A stretch of 64,000 nucleotides of DNA from Cycas panzhihuaensis (lineage: Eukaryota > Cycadophyta). Of this stretch, positions 10,715 through 21,084 are shown piece after piece. Numbering within the stretch: the stretch's first letter is position 1; every line of letters begins with the position of its first letter. The stretch is taken from NCBI GenBank assembly GCA_023213395.1, contig CM041465.1:102803741-102867740 (forward strand). The letters run 5' to 3'. Below the pieces are notes generated by a model. The model made no database searches and had not been told where the DNA came from. It saw only the letters and a program-made list of their open reading frames with translations. A program made the translations under genes and the position numbers.

Positions 10715-11450
10715 TGTTACGGTTATATTTGACACCTATGCGTCCATTAGAGGGAATGTATGACAAAAACCAGATAAAACAATGGATATTTTGCAGGGCA
10801 ACCATTTGGCATGCATTCGGGAGGGATAGAGAACGGATGAAACAGAGTGCAAAACACAGTCCATCCTGCCACAAGAACGGATGCTGAACGTAGGAACGGA
10901 TGATGAACACAGGGACGCACCGAGCAAAAAAAGGAACGATTACAGCACAACAAAGGAATGAAGGACGAAACGTACGTAACATGTGGACAGTCGTACGTGT
11001 TAAGGAACAAATTAGAGGTTAACAAAGTATGGTGAAGGACTAAACAAGCATCCATTCGAGAAAACAGATGGTTGCGACTGTTAGTCACAATCGTTCTGCA
11101 ATAGGGATGCACCATGTATTTAAACACATCCGCTTGTTCGAACGGATATGAGAGTTGAGTGAGTGATTTTATTGGTACTTGATCTAGTACAGTTGACCAG
11201 TCAAACTTGTACGGATTATATATGATGTAATAATTGACTATTGTCTAATGGAATAATAGAGTTACAAGGAAAAGCATGTGTACTCACTAAGGAATGCATG
11301 GTGAATGTATGTGTATAAGCTTATTTGTGGACCTAATGTGGCCTAATAAATGAAGATTATGTATGTTGACCACGTGCACACACCCTAGACTATAGTGGAA
11401 ACCCTTGACGAGTGAAGATCTTGCAATAGAGAGCAGATTTTAAGTCAACA
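10715..11450 (+). repeat. G1 3' LTR (about 736 bp)
   Basis: Starts TGTTACGG at the position equivalent to the G3 3' LTR start (both follow a TTGTTGAC...ATAGA segment). It ends GTAAGTCAACA-like (TTTTAAGTCAACA), matching the family end GAGTCAACA. It includes the conserved CTAGACTATAG segment near 11390. Chromovirus sequence resumes directly after it. Confidence 0.65.
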
Positions 11451-12130
11451 CCAAGGAGGTCTTGCAAAATCAGCATGCTTTAGTTAATGTGAATGCCAAA
11501 CTTTTGAGAAAGTATGCAAGCTTCGAATTGGCGGAAAATGGTGAGCTAACTTTCTAACAACAAATATATGTGTCATTTGATTTAAAAATTAGGGATTTAA
11601 TCATCCATGAGATTCATGTCACACCATATGCAAATCATCCCAATTACCACAAAACCTATGTAGCCGTGAGAAAATAGTTGTATTAGCCACAAATGAAGAG
11701 TAATGTTGTGAGTTTCTAGCTAAGTGTTTGACATGCCAAACAGTCAAAATTGAGCATAAACATCCAATAGGTTTGCTACAACCACTAGAAATTTTGGAAT
11801 GGAAATGGAAGACAATCACCATGGATTTAATTCCAAGTTTACCAAGGAGATTGCGATATCATGATGCCATTATGGTAGTAGTGGACAAGCTAACAAAATC
11901 GGCACACTTTATTCTGATCCACACAACACATTCCACTTCAGATATTGCTTCCATTTTTATAAAGGAAATTGTAAGATTACATGGTGTGCCAAAAGCCATA
12001 ATGTCGAATAGAGATGCCAAATTCACTTCAAAATTTTAATGATATATGTTTCAAGAGTTGGGCACAAAACTAAAATTTAGCACGACATATCATCCTAAAA
12101 TTGGCGAACAATGAAAAAGGTTAATCAAGT
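11451..12130 (+). pseudogene. CH chromovirus-type gypsy integrase, 5' part
   Basis: Readable: NVNAKLLRKYASFELAENG (post-RNase H linker), an integrase zinc region (HEIHVTPYANHPNYHKTY), then the catalytic core in the open frame 11728-12039: KWKTITMDLIPSLPR (first Asp), VVDKLTKSAHFI and VPKAIMSNRDAKFTSKF. The second Asp motif SDRD is mutated to SNRD. The layout is typical of chromodomain-bearing gypsy elements and differs from the Tat-like family. It is cut at 12130 by C2 and resumes at 31632. Confidence 0.8.
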
Positions 12131-12457
12131 TGTTAAGAAACATGAATCAAGGCATACATGTTTACACTCCACAAAATCTTTTACCATACACAGCAAGCAA
12201 ACAAGATAAACACAAAAAATAGTTGCACAATACACAGGATATACGTGGGAAACCCTTTTAGGAAAAAACCCATCACAAAGATCTATCGATCACATTGATT
12301 ACCACTTGATTGATATGAATATACAAGGGCTCCGAGATATTTTTAATCCCTTAAGAGGTGTTAACCTTTAAGGGTTGTGACACTCAAAATAACTCACACC
12401 ATTTTGTTAATCACATAATTAAACCAGCACATTAACATTAACAAGTGACTTAATAAT
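12131..12457 (-). repeat. C2 3' LTR, left part
   Basis: 327 bp, starting TGTTAAGAAACATGAAT as the intact C2 LTR at 31287. It lacks the last 18 bases of the LTR where it meets the inverted C3 LTR at 12457/12458. Confidence 0.75.
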
Positions 12458-12792
12458 TGTTAAGCCACCAAGTTAATGTTAATGTGGTTTAACTAAGGTG
12501 ATTAAGCAAAAAGGTGCGACTTATTCAGAGGGTCACAACCCTAATCGAGTGACACCTCTTGGAAGAATATAAAAGCCTTGAGGCCTTGTGTATCATTGTA
12601 TCAAATCAATTGTGCAATAATAAATGTGATCCATAAAGGATCCTTTTGTGGTGGGTTTTTTCTCGAAACGGTTTTCCCACATAAATCTTGTGTACTATGC
12701 ATTCATTTTCTGTGTATTCTTGTTTGCTCGTTGTGTATGGTTAAAGATTCTGCGGATGGGCACATACCTGTTTGATTTCATGTTCCCGAATA
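12458..12792 (+). repeat. C3 5' LTR, first bases missing
   Basis: Matches 25516-25852 closely (GTTAAGCCAC.AAGTTAATG onward). A TATA-like ATATAAAAG lies near 12568. It ends at CCCGAATA just before the primer-binding site. Confidence 0.8.
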
Positions 12793-12806
12793 TGGTATCA
12801 GAGCCA
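12793..12806 (+). promoter_or_regulatory. C3 primer-binding site
   Basis: TGGTATCAGAGCC, identical over the first 12 bases to the plant initiator-Met tRNA complement and directly after the 5' LTR. Confidence 0.85.
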
Positions 12807-13957
12807 TAGGGTCCTACAGAGCTAAAGCCTGACGTTGAGCGGAATGGTGAGATCGTCAGTTGTCGGGTGAAGCCGTCAAACCCAGGACTTGTCCTAAGGG
12901 TCCATCATCTCTAACAATGTGCAGAAATAGGCACAACAAATCAGTGGTGGTTGAAGAAGTGAATTTCACTATTCAATGGAGCATAAGGGTTTATTGGAGT
13001 CAATATTCAGGCATGAAGGCCACGGTTGCAGTTTGAGTTGGCTCATTGGGGGCCATCCGAAACAGGTTGATGATCTGTGAGGATGATTCAACCCAGCGGA
13101 GCACGTACTAGTGGTGATTCGGCGACTATAAGGACAACCATCTATGTACACAAAGCCGGCTAGACAATTTTATGGCGTTTTGGCTCCTTTAAGGTTAGTT
13201 GGGCGCGTATATATGTTAGTTGGGTGCTTATATATGTCAGTTGGGTGCTTATACACACTGGTTGGGTGTGTGTGAAGGGGGCTAGATTGTAGTTGGGTCA
13301 TTTACGGTAGATGCAGTCGTGGAAGACTCGTATCACCGTTCACCCGTCCATGTGATGTATGTGCATGCCTACGTGTTCATCTTCGTCTGTCCGACTACCG
13401 TAGTTTCGTGGAGACCCATATTATAATTCGATTTTTATCTTGTCCTAAGCTTTTAACTTTGATATAATTGAATATCATATTTGGGGAGATTTAAAGCAGG
13501 TGGGCCAAGTGATAGATAGACATAGATTATAAAAGTTGCATTTTTTGGGAATGTGCCTTTTGGCATATTCCCCCTCTAATATAACTTTATATAAAGGCCC
13601 TTTACCATTGATCTATCATATTATTGTATAGTGTATTGAATTTTTGAGTATCCTTGACTCGTTTTGGGCGCGGATCAAGGAGAATTTATGTCTTTTTGAC
13701 TTAGAGCCCATGCATTACTACTGTGTGGAGCTATCCTTTTTTCTAGGAGCACCATTTTAAGTGCCTTAAGGGTCGTTCTTCACACTTTTAAAGGTTATTT
13801 AAGGGTGCTTGTTGGTCAATTGTGAGGGAAAATAGTTGGTTGCTCGCTTAATGCGTGTATAATCGGTGTTTGGTGCCCTCCAAAGTGTGCCCTTGAGTTA
13901 GAGGACATAGTGGTGTTTTTTTGTCCTGAAAACATTCGTTTTGGTGTCATTCTTGAG
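12807..13957 (+). other. C3 leader
   Basis: About 1.15 kb with no recognised protein. Contains a 21-bp minisatellite (13196-13275). The C2 leader (29952-31274) is the equivalent region and also lacks coding signal. Confidence 0.6.
13196..13275 (+). repeat. 21-bp tandem repeat in C3 leader
   Basis: Units at 13196-13216, 13217-13237 and 13238-13258 plus a partial fourth, based on TAGTTGGGTGCTTATATATGT with a few substitutions. Confidence 0.8.
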
Positions 13958-14500
13958 ATGGAGCACCTTATGCCCAAGGTTATCTTCAATGGTAACAATT
14001 TCAACGAGTGGAAGGCGAATATGGAGCTCATTCTGATGGTGAATCAACTCTGGGGTATCACTAAGGCTAAGATGGACGCGATTCCACTAGACCATAAAGA
14101 GCGAATTTATCTCGAAGAGAAGAAATTTATAGCTATGGGACTGTTGAAACTATCACTGGCACCGAACCAGAGAGCCTTGGTTCACAACCTAGACAAACCA
14201 AATGAAATATGGACAAAACTGTGTAATACCTTTGAGAAGAAGAAGACGAATAAGCATCTTGCCCTGATGTTGGAGTTGTTCAACTCACGTGTGGAAGATG
14301 AGAACAACATCAGCTCCTACCTTAATAAGATCACATACTTGAAGAGCAAGCTAGAGGAACTGAAGCAGAACTCAATTGATGATCCCTTGCTATTCGCAAT
14401 AATCATGTCGAAGCTACCAACTGCGTTTGCCACTTTCCCGACCATTTATGGCAGAGACAAGGTCATGGAGGCAAAAATGTTTGAGGGCTTAAAAACCTAA
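13958..14500 (+). pseudogene. C3 gag
   Basis: 180-codon frame from ATG 13958 (MEHLMPKVIFNGNNFNEWKA); the open frame upstream to 13910 is probably untranslated. It shows the copia gag pattern: F-G-x-N-[FY]-x-x-W at the N-terminus, ALVHNLDKPNEIWTKLCNTF in the middle, then a helical SSYLNKITYLKSKLEEL region. It ends near the normal gag/zinc-knuckle boundary, after which frames shift. The C2 gag (29451-29951) is a close relative. Role: RNA-packaging particle protein. Confidence 0.85.
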
Positions 14501-15422
14501 TTCTAGCAAAGGATGCCAAGCTTAAACATCACGGTATACTTGAAAGTTCTAATTCAAGTCAGGGCCTAGCCATGAAGAACTCAGAGGAAGGAGACCGCTA
14601 AGGAGGAGAAGATCACATAGAGGTCAAGAGAAAGTTCACAAGACAAGAAGAAGTTCAATGGAAAATACAATTACTGCAAGAAGGATGGTCACTGACAAAA
14701 GAACTGTTGGTTTAAAAGACATAACAAGCGTAAAGTTAACTAGGATGATAAAGGGAAGAGCATTGCCACTCATTACGTCAAAGCACAAACCTTATCAGCT
14801 GAGTCAGATCAGAGAGATTATTGGGTGCTTGACTCTGTAGCGCAGAAGCATATCTCCTACCATAAGCACAACTTTGATATGATGAACAAAAATCAGGGTG
14901 GTGCAAAGATTGTCCTTGGAGATGCTCGCGCTTTGCTAGTGGAAGGTATCAACGAAGTATACATTGCAGGAGGTAAATTTACTATGGTATACTATGTACC
15001 CAAGATGCAGTTGAATCTTCTCTCAGCCCATGAGATCTGCAAACTAGGCATGAAGGTGGAGCTTTACAATGATAAATGCCTGATTAAGAATCTAAAACAA
15101 AACTTTGTTGTCATTGCTACTGGAAAAGTTAGGAACAACTTCTGGGTGTTTAAGAAATTTCAACCTCAAAAGAAGTCTTATGTCTTTGTTGTCAGCGCTG
15201 ATGACGTGAGTAAACTTTGGCACAATCACCCAGGGCACCTTAACTACAAGAGCATTGCGCTATTGAAGAGGTTGAAGATGGTGGAAGGATTGCCATTGGT
15301 TTCCTGCTTAGATGGTGTGTGTGAAGGGTGTATGTATGGCAAGCATCACCGCTACCCTTTTGCTCAGGAGAATGCCTAGACAACCAAGGAGAAGTTGGAA
15401 CTTGTATGTTCAGATATGATGG
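14501..15422 (+). pseudogene. C3 zinc knuckle, protease and GAG-pre-integrase
   Basis: The zinc knuckle near 14655-14710 reads YNYCKKDGH*QKNC, so the first Cys of CX2CX4HX4C is replaced by Tyr and a stop lies inside. Protease (from 14825) has LDSVAQKH where D-S-G is expected, so the active-site Gly is lost. The following YYVPKMQLNLLSAHEICKLG is typical. The zinc-binding LWHNHPGHLNYKSIALLKRL ... CEGCMYGKHHRYPF segment precedes integrase. It is cut at 15422 by G2, in the integrase start (SDMMV). Confidence 0.85.
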
Positions 15423-16251
15423 TGTTGACTTAGAATTCCCACTGCACTTATGGGAAAGGTACACTTGTCAAGGTTACACAGGTTATAGTCTAGTTTAGGA
15501 CACAGTCAACATCAATATCCACATATATTCCACAGATTATTAATGTTTCCACATACTTATATCACAATAGCACACAAAGATGCAATCGAGACATATTCCA
15601 CATTCAGTCCTTGCAACACACAGAATACACAGTTTCCACATAACTTCTTATTTCATTAAGCAATATTTCTTTTACACAAGGTGCTGGAATGCATTCCCTG
15701 TGCATTCCAACCTTATACAATGAATCTGTCACATGCGTACCCAGGAGGTACCCATCAAAATACACGGCTTCAGGCTGCTATCATGCATACTGGTCTCCGT
15801 ACCAATATGTACCAGTATACTTGGATCTCACCCTAACTGAATGGCCCTTAGGAAGCCCCATAAATACGCTCCTTGGTGTCCTTTGGCTGAAGGGTTATGA
15901 CTGTCTGTCATAACCGTACCTTTTCAGTCAAGCGTACCTCTTCCTAACCATTGGTTAGTTTCCTTAATTGACTATCTTAACTCATCCGTATGTCCGTACG
16001 TACGTCTGACATCACTCTAGGCTCCCTTCTGTCCAGTCTTTCCATGCGTACCAATCCTGTTCGCTTGCGTTCTTCCCGGAGATACGTGATACGTATGTTG
16101 CGTGCCTTACAGTGCACGCACATCCTCGTACCAGTCTTTGGATTCTCCATTTTTCACTGCATACGTGCATTTGCAGTGCAGACTGCAGGTCAAGGAAAGT
16201 CAGCTCCTCTCTGGTTGCCCATAGCCCAGCGTGTCACATTATGCTCCAACA
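15423..16251 (-). repeat. G2 3' LTR (829 bp)
   Basis: TGTTGACTTAGAATTCC...ATGCTCCAACA on the plus strand, nearly the same as 22060-22895 and related to the G3 LTRs. It contains GTACGTACGTC-type palindromes near 15990-16010. Confidence 0.9.
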
Positions 16252-16342
16252 TCTATCCCCGATCAACATGAAGGGTTTGAGCATCCTTGCTCAACAAAAT
16301 TTTTCAAATTTTGGGGTATTCCTCCCCCTCCCCATCTCAAGG

Positions 16343-17407
16343 CTACTCCTGCTGCTGCTGTCTTGTAGTCAAAATTTCCTCATTGATTTGGGTCAATGTG
16401 GCAATTATGGCATCTTTTTCCTTAATTTTTTCCTGAAGGGCTGCTATTTCCGCCTTATACCCTTCTTCCATGTCCATAATTAGTTGTATGACCTGACTGG
16501 ATTTATTCTCTGTCAAGGGTGGTGCTGACGTCTCCACCGCTTCCATTTCTGGTGGAAAGTCTTCCCATTCTTCTAAGGGAACTTCCACATCCTCGTCCTC
16601 TGCTGATTCTTCATCATTCTTCTTTCTTTTACTATTTTTTCGTATGGTTTGCTTAACCTGGTGAGGAATTGGTGTCCCAGGGGTTTGCTGCAACCATTTA
16701 AGTACTTTACTCATATGCTTTTGTACTTTTCTTTTAACTTCTGGATTTGTTGTTGTATCTTGAAACTCAGTCACCCATTTTTTAATTAGGGGTTCCTTTG
16801 AAGAAGTGGTTGTCTTCACCAGTTGTACATTTAGACACTAGTAGAATAGGATAGCTAGCAATAGTGAAGGGTGGCGAAGAGGATGAGTCATTATCTCCTG
16901 AATTTGTTGCCTCATGTCTTCTGCCAGAAATTCGGACCAATCCATCTTCTCTCCATCACGAATCTTCAATAATATTGGCATCATTCCCCCTGGAATGTAG
17001 GTGTATTTCCTTTTTGACAAAAACCTAGAATTAATAACTTTGGCTATCCACTGTAATCGGATGTCTTTGATATCTACCACACGGATTCCACCTGAAGTCA
17101 GTTGGATGTGCTCTTGGCAGAACTCTTTCAACCATAACTCACGGTCCACTTCGGAGTGTTTGGTCGCTGCAGGTACTTCCCCTTCATTGGGAAGTCCTGT
17201 TATCAGATGTACTATTTCTGCATTCAGCTTAATCTTGCTCATATCCTTCTTCAATTCTGTCAAGATACTATCCATGATTTCTGGGTCATAGTACATAGGG
17301 TTACGATATGTACTCTCCCCAAAGCGACTTGCACGATTTTTGCCTGAAATGGAGGGGGTAATGCTTCGAGGTCCTTCTTCAACCTGGGTATAAAAGTCTC
17401 CTAACAA
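16343..17407 (-). pseudogene. G2 3' accessory ORF (about 355 codons, one TAG)
   Basis: Two open parts (16838-17407 and 16343-16819) are in the same frame, separated by a TAG at 16838-16840 where G3 has CAG. The N-terminal half includes NPMYYDPEIMDSILTEL, EIVHLITGLPNEGE, a KRKYTYIPGGMMPILLKIRD core, DWSEFLAEDMRQQI and HPSLLLAILFY. The C-terminal half has a basic KNSKRKKND patch, a long acidic stretch and a heptad-like tail (DMEEGYKAEIAALQEKIKEK) predicted as coiled coil. The very N-terminus is frameshifted: the family start MRTTGC-like codon lies near 17420. Product unknown; the core faintly resembles plant-transposon-protein domains known from Athila/Tat elements, unproven here. Confidence 0.6.
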
Positions 17408-17714
17408 CCTGTTGTCCTCATGCTGGCTATGGGGTTTCGAGGAGAAAGCGAAATTTCCTAGATTACGGTGCAGAACCCTACGTGCATACCTTTTACGGTA
17501 TGGTTACCTTTGTTCTTTGGATGTATACTCGCTAAATTGAAATTTGAATTACGTCCTTCTGTCTCCCTGGATCGCATAGCTCGGTACTTCTTTGTTGAGA
17601 ATCCGGACGGAATTGTGCTCGATCTCCGATTGCATACCGCACGGGAATGCTTGCAGGTATGTAATATATACTTTTGTCTTATTCGCCTCTTTGTTCTATG
17701 CATACTTCGGCAAC

Positions 17715-17985
17715 ATGCTTTTTTAGGTACGCATAGTATAAACTGTTTAATTTATCCCTATGCGTACCCCGTAGCGTACTTCCCCAATATACGTACTGTA
17801 TTTTAATCTGTTTTACATAGTGCGTACCAGATAGCGTACTTTTTCGATGCGCGATGTATTTTGTCCGATTTTACACGCGTGCATTGGATAACGTTCTTTT
17901 CTAGTATATAATGTATTTTACATAGTACATACCTGGTAACATACTTTTCCTGGTACGTATAGTGTATTTTGCCGGTATGTATGAA
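17715..17985 (-). repeat. G2 hairpin repeat array
   Basis: Four to five units of about 60 bp. Each has an outer inverted pair such as CATAGTACATACCTGG ... CCTGGTACGTATAGTG around a central (A/G)CGTACTTTT-like segment. Equivalent in position and structure to the G3 array at 47923-48260. Confidence 0.6.
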
Positions 17986-18325
17986 AATTCAGAGTTTTTT
18001 GACAGAATTCTTTCTTATCCTTGATTCTTTTAGTCATAATATCCTTGTTTTCAATGATTCTTCATATTGCTTATGTATATAGTATAAGTTACGGTTGTTT
18101 TTTCTTTTTTTTTTATTTGTATTTTTGTTTCCATACCGAACTGGATCACATTCTGGTATCAAGGCAATTCGATTTGCCTCAACTTCATGCAACGCGCTAT
18201 AGTACAACCAGCTGATCCGGCTGGTGAGTTGCTCCACCCTAGTTGATATAGAGTTTCAGTTTACTATCCTTGACCATTTCAGGTAGTAGTTGGCCTGATA
18301 GTTTCTTCAACTGGATAGTGCCATT
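17986..18325 (-). other. G2 integrase tail end and spacer
   Basis: Minus-strand sequence 18325-18245 continues the integrase C-terminus out of frame (LLPEMVKDSKLKLYIN, matching LLPTQVNGSKLKPYIE of G3). The rest is noncoding, with a poly-T/A tract near 18095-18115 matching the G3 AAAAAGAGAAAAAAATAAAA segment. Confidence 0.5.
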
Positions 18326-19249
18326 CTAGTACACCTTCTTAATCATATATGGGCCTTTCCAATGCATCTTCAATTCTCCATGGGTTGTTTGGGATTTGTT
18401 GTCGAATCGCCATACTCGATCACCCTTCTTGAAATATGATGTTTTGTCGTGGCGGTCGTGCCTTGTCCTTTTTCGCCTTTTCCTTGGTGTGATATGCTTT
18501 GTCAGTTTCTTCTTATGATCCCTTAATTGATCTTGGTTTATTATTCCTTCTTCCAACCAATGTTCTCTACAATGTATCAAATGGGAAATTCCACATAGTG
18601 GTTCTTCATAAAAGGGCTTCACATAATCTCCAACGTATTCTCCATCATTTCTATCTTCTGGAGTGGCAATTTTGTTTCCTAGACCGGAATCTCTAGGGAT
18701 ACTCTCAGCAGTTTCCTTTCCTTCTTCCTCAAATTTGGCGCCAATGGTTGAAAAAGATCTTTCGCTGGGTAGGTGTACCTCTAAAGAAGATGAGGAAGGT
18801 TTGTTACTTCCTTCCTCGGGCTGGGATGGGGATGGGGAAGGGCAATCTACCTCAAGACCCACACTGGAGGCAGAGGGAAGGTTAGAGTTAGAGGGGGTTG
18901 GGGTATTGGGAGGTGAAGTAGGGTAAGGGTTTGGGTTAAAAGGGGGATTTGGGTTTGGGTCTAGGTTTTCAATATTATTATTAACACTCGTATAATCAAC
19001 AAATTTAGATTTAATATCAACGTCCTTAGTTACATTCCAAGAAAGTAGGTTACACCTATAGGATGAGGGGTTGACTTCATATGCATCTTGTAGCCAGTAA
19101 TCCACAAATCTCATCCCGTTTTCGTCATCTGAGGAGTTATAAATTTCTCCAAAGTACGTCGGTTCTGCTTCTTGGTGGTCGATCAATTTGGTCGGTTCTT
19201 CGACCGTATAATAAAGATTCTCTGTCAAATGAAGAAGTTGTTGCTTCAC
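18326..19249 (-). CDS. G2 fusion ORF: linker joined to integrase C-terminal domain
   Basis: Uninterrupted 307-codon frame. Residues 1-75 match the protease-downstream linker of G3 (EEPTYFGEIYNSSDDENG, YWLQDAYEVNPSSYRCNLLS). Residues about 85-150 are a Pro/Ser-rich disordered tract. Residues about 205-230 (YVKPFYEEPLCGISHLIHC, EHWLEEG) are the start of the second gag-like domain. At about residue 235 the sequence jumps to an integrase C-terminal tail (RHDRHDKTSYFKKGDRVWRF, ELKMHWKGPYMIKKVY). About 3 kb that G3 has between these points is missing, yet the frame is kept. It is the longest clean frame in G2. Whether the chimaeric protein was made is unknown. Confidence 0.6.
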   Translation of the reverse strand: MKQQLLHLTENLYYTVEEPTKLIDHQEAEPTYFGEIYNSSDDENGMRFVDYWLQDAYEVNPSSYRCNLLSWNVTKDVDIKSKFVDYTSVNNNIENLDPNPNPPFNPNPYPTSPPNTPTPSNSNLPSASSVGLEVDCPSPSPSQPEEGSNKPSSSSLEVHLPSERSFSTIGAKFEEEGKETAESIPRDSGLGNKIATPEDRNDGEYVGDYVKPFYEEPLCGISHLIHCREHWLEEGIINQDQLRDHKKKLTKHITPRKRRKRTRHDRHDKTSYFKKGDRVWRFDNKSQTTHGELKMHWKGPYMIKKVY

Positions 19250-19889
19250 TCACAACGGTTGTACTTGACCCGTTGTCAGGTATCACCTTAATGGCGTTTC
19301 TTCCCAACATTGGTAATACCACTTTGTTCCCATCATCCGATAAGGTGAAGCTCACATTCTTCTAGTTTTGGAGGCATTGGGTCTTGTATAGCCAAGGCCT
19401 CCCTAATAATGCTGGATAGGGTGTTGCACCCTTTTCTGTTTCCACAATTGTAAAGTCGATTTTTACAACGATCCCTGCCACATCCACTTTGATGTCAACT
19501 AGCTTCCTCACAGGTCGCACCAATAATTCGTTGGCCAATTTTAACGAATATGTTGCTGCTTCTAATTTTGGGCTTCCCAATTTTCGCCATGTCGAAGCAA
19601 GTAATACGTTGATGGCTGCGCCTCCGTCGACAATTACTTTTGGGAATGTTTCTCCCAATACCATCATTGTCACCATAGGATCCATGTCGAATGATGGCAT
19701 TACTTTCTTTAAACTTTTTGTAATTCCACGTTGTAATATTCCTCCTTTAATCCAATCAATTACTTGGCATAGGGGGATAATTAATTGTAGTTGTTTTACC
19801 AAATTCTCCATCAACAACAGCATTCTCGGAATATCCTCCGCTGGTAATCCTTTGAATAATTCTTCCATCTGCACCATCTGAGGCTGCAC
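19137..19889 (-). pseudogene. G2 aspartic protease
   Basis: The 175-codon frame 19362-19889 has MEELFKGLPAEDIPRMLLLM, IDWIKGG, then the active-site segment KVIVDGGAAINVLLASTW. D-G-G replaces the usual D-[ST]-G, as in G3, so it seems a family trait. LLGRPWLYKTQC is near the end. Frame 19137-19355 continues past a stop (TFTLSDDGNKVVLPMLGRNA). The role is cleavage of the polyprotein. Confidence 0.75.
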
Positions 19890-19922
19890 CTTTGGTTCTT
19901 CTGGTATGTTTTCTTTTTCTTT

Positions 19923-21084
19923 TTACTTATTTTTCCATACGTATACATATTTGGTTTCTGGTTTCCCCATTGGTAATGCATTTTCTTCTTGAGTTAAGCC
20001 ATCCAACACTTGTTGTGCTTGTTTAAACCGATTTATTTCTGTTTGTGGATTCGGGTATTCTCCGTTTTGTTTCTCCTTCTGTTTATTTTGGAGTTTTACA
20101 TTTTTACTTTCCGGTATAATCGTCATTAGGTTAGTGGCTTTGGCCTTCCCTTTACAATCCTCTGTCTTATGCTCACTTGGGTCGCAGTTGCTGCATACGA
20201 ATGGTTTCGTCAGATTCTCGTTTAGTTGGGCATTCGGACTTCCAGTGCCCAAATTGTAAACAAATGAGGCATCTTCCCATTGGTTGTTTCTTCCTCGAGG
20301 GCTCCTGTATACCCCTCGTTGTATAAACATTCCGAGGTGGGTTGCCTCCCCTTCCCCTACCTCGTCCTCTGTAGACTTTCCCTCTGGGATTGTAGAAGCA
20401 ATCTTTAGTCATATGCATATCTACATTGCATATGTGGCACCATTTGTCCCTTTGGTGCAACACGCTATTCTTTGGATTAAGTTCACATTCTTTAGTCGTA
20501 TGTGAATTCTCTTCACAAATATGGCACCATTTGGTCACTCTGCCTGCATGGTCTTTTTTCTTTGTCGTTTCTTCTTCTCTGCTATTTCTTATTTTTAACC
20601 TCGCCACTTCCTTTCTTAGGGCTTCCAGTTCCGATTCCTCTTCTACTACTCCCACCTGGCAAAAGGGTCGATTATATTGGTTTTGCTTGAGTTCCCCGAT
20701 TTCCTCTTGCAATATTAATAGCAGGGAGTCATGTCCTTCTGCCTGTGCATCCATCTCCATTTCAAAGTCCAATGCTAAATCTTGAGCATTTTTAAATGAT
20801 TTTAACGGATGGGCATGCATCATGGCTCTCAGTTTTTTCTTCAATCCCCTAACAAAATAATTCTTCATATTGTGGTCAGTTACCGTTTCATTGATCATAC
20901 TGGCCGCAATGATTTTCATTTTGCTGATATAAGTTAACACTGATTCTCCCAGCCTTTGTTTGATTTCCCTTAGGGCAATTTCCACTGCTTCGTTGCTACG
21001 GAATTTCTGGAATCTTTCTTCGAAGGATTTCTTGATTTTCGCCCATGAGTCATTCTTGTTTACTTCTTTGTACCATGCCAACAA
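19923..21084 (-). pseudogene. G2 gag: capsid part and four zinc knuckles
   Basis: The frame 20173-21084 begins inside the capsid domain (LAWYKEVNKNDSWAKIKKSF, ESVLTYISKMKIIAASMI, YFVRGLKKKLRAMMHAHPLK), a Retrotrans_gag pattern. Four CX2CX4HX4C knuckles follow: CHICEENSHTTKEC, CHICNVDMHMTKDC, CLICLQFGHWKSEC and, in the next frame (19923-20330), CSNCDPSEHKTEDC. All four are intact here, whereas G3 has lost the third. A basic RGRGRGRGG stretch lies between the second and third. Binds and packages element RNA. Confidence 0.8.

Larger units (their letters stand above)
4033..11450 (+). mobile_element. G1: Tat-like Ty3/gypsy element, 5'-truncated view, heavily mutated
   Basis: Plus-strand gypsy of the same family as G3 and G2. 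It starts here at the end of gag because C1 has inserted; the 5' LTR and main gag would lie left of the window. Visible in order: protease region, linker, second gag-like domain, RT, RNase H, integrase, spacer, 3' ORF and a 736-bp 3' LTR. It lies inside the chromovirus CH, whose sequence resumes at 11451. It carries many stop codons, so it is older or more mutated than G3. Confidence 0.8.

Noticed and set aside
18663-18926. Plus-strand ORF inside G2
   Set aside because: Antisense shadow of the Pro/Ser-rich linker in the 18326-19249 frame.
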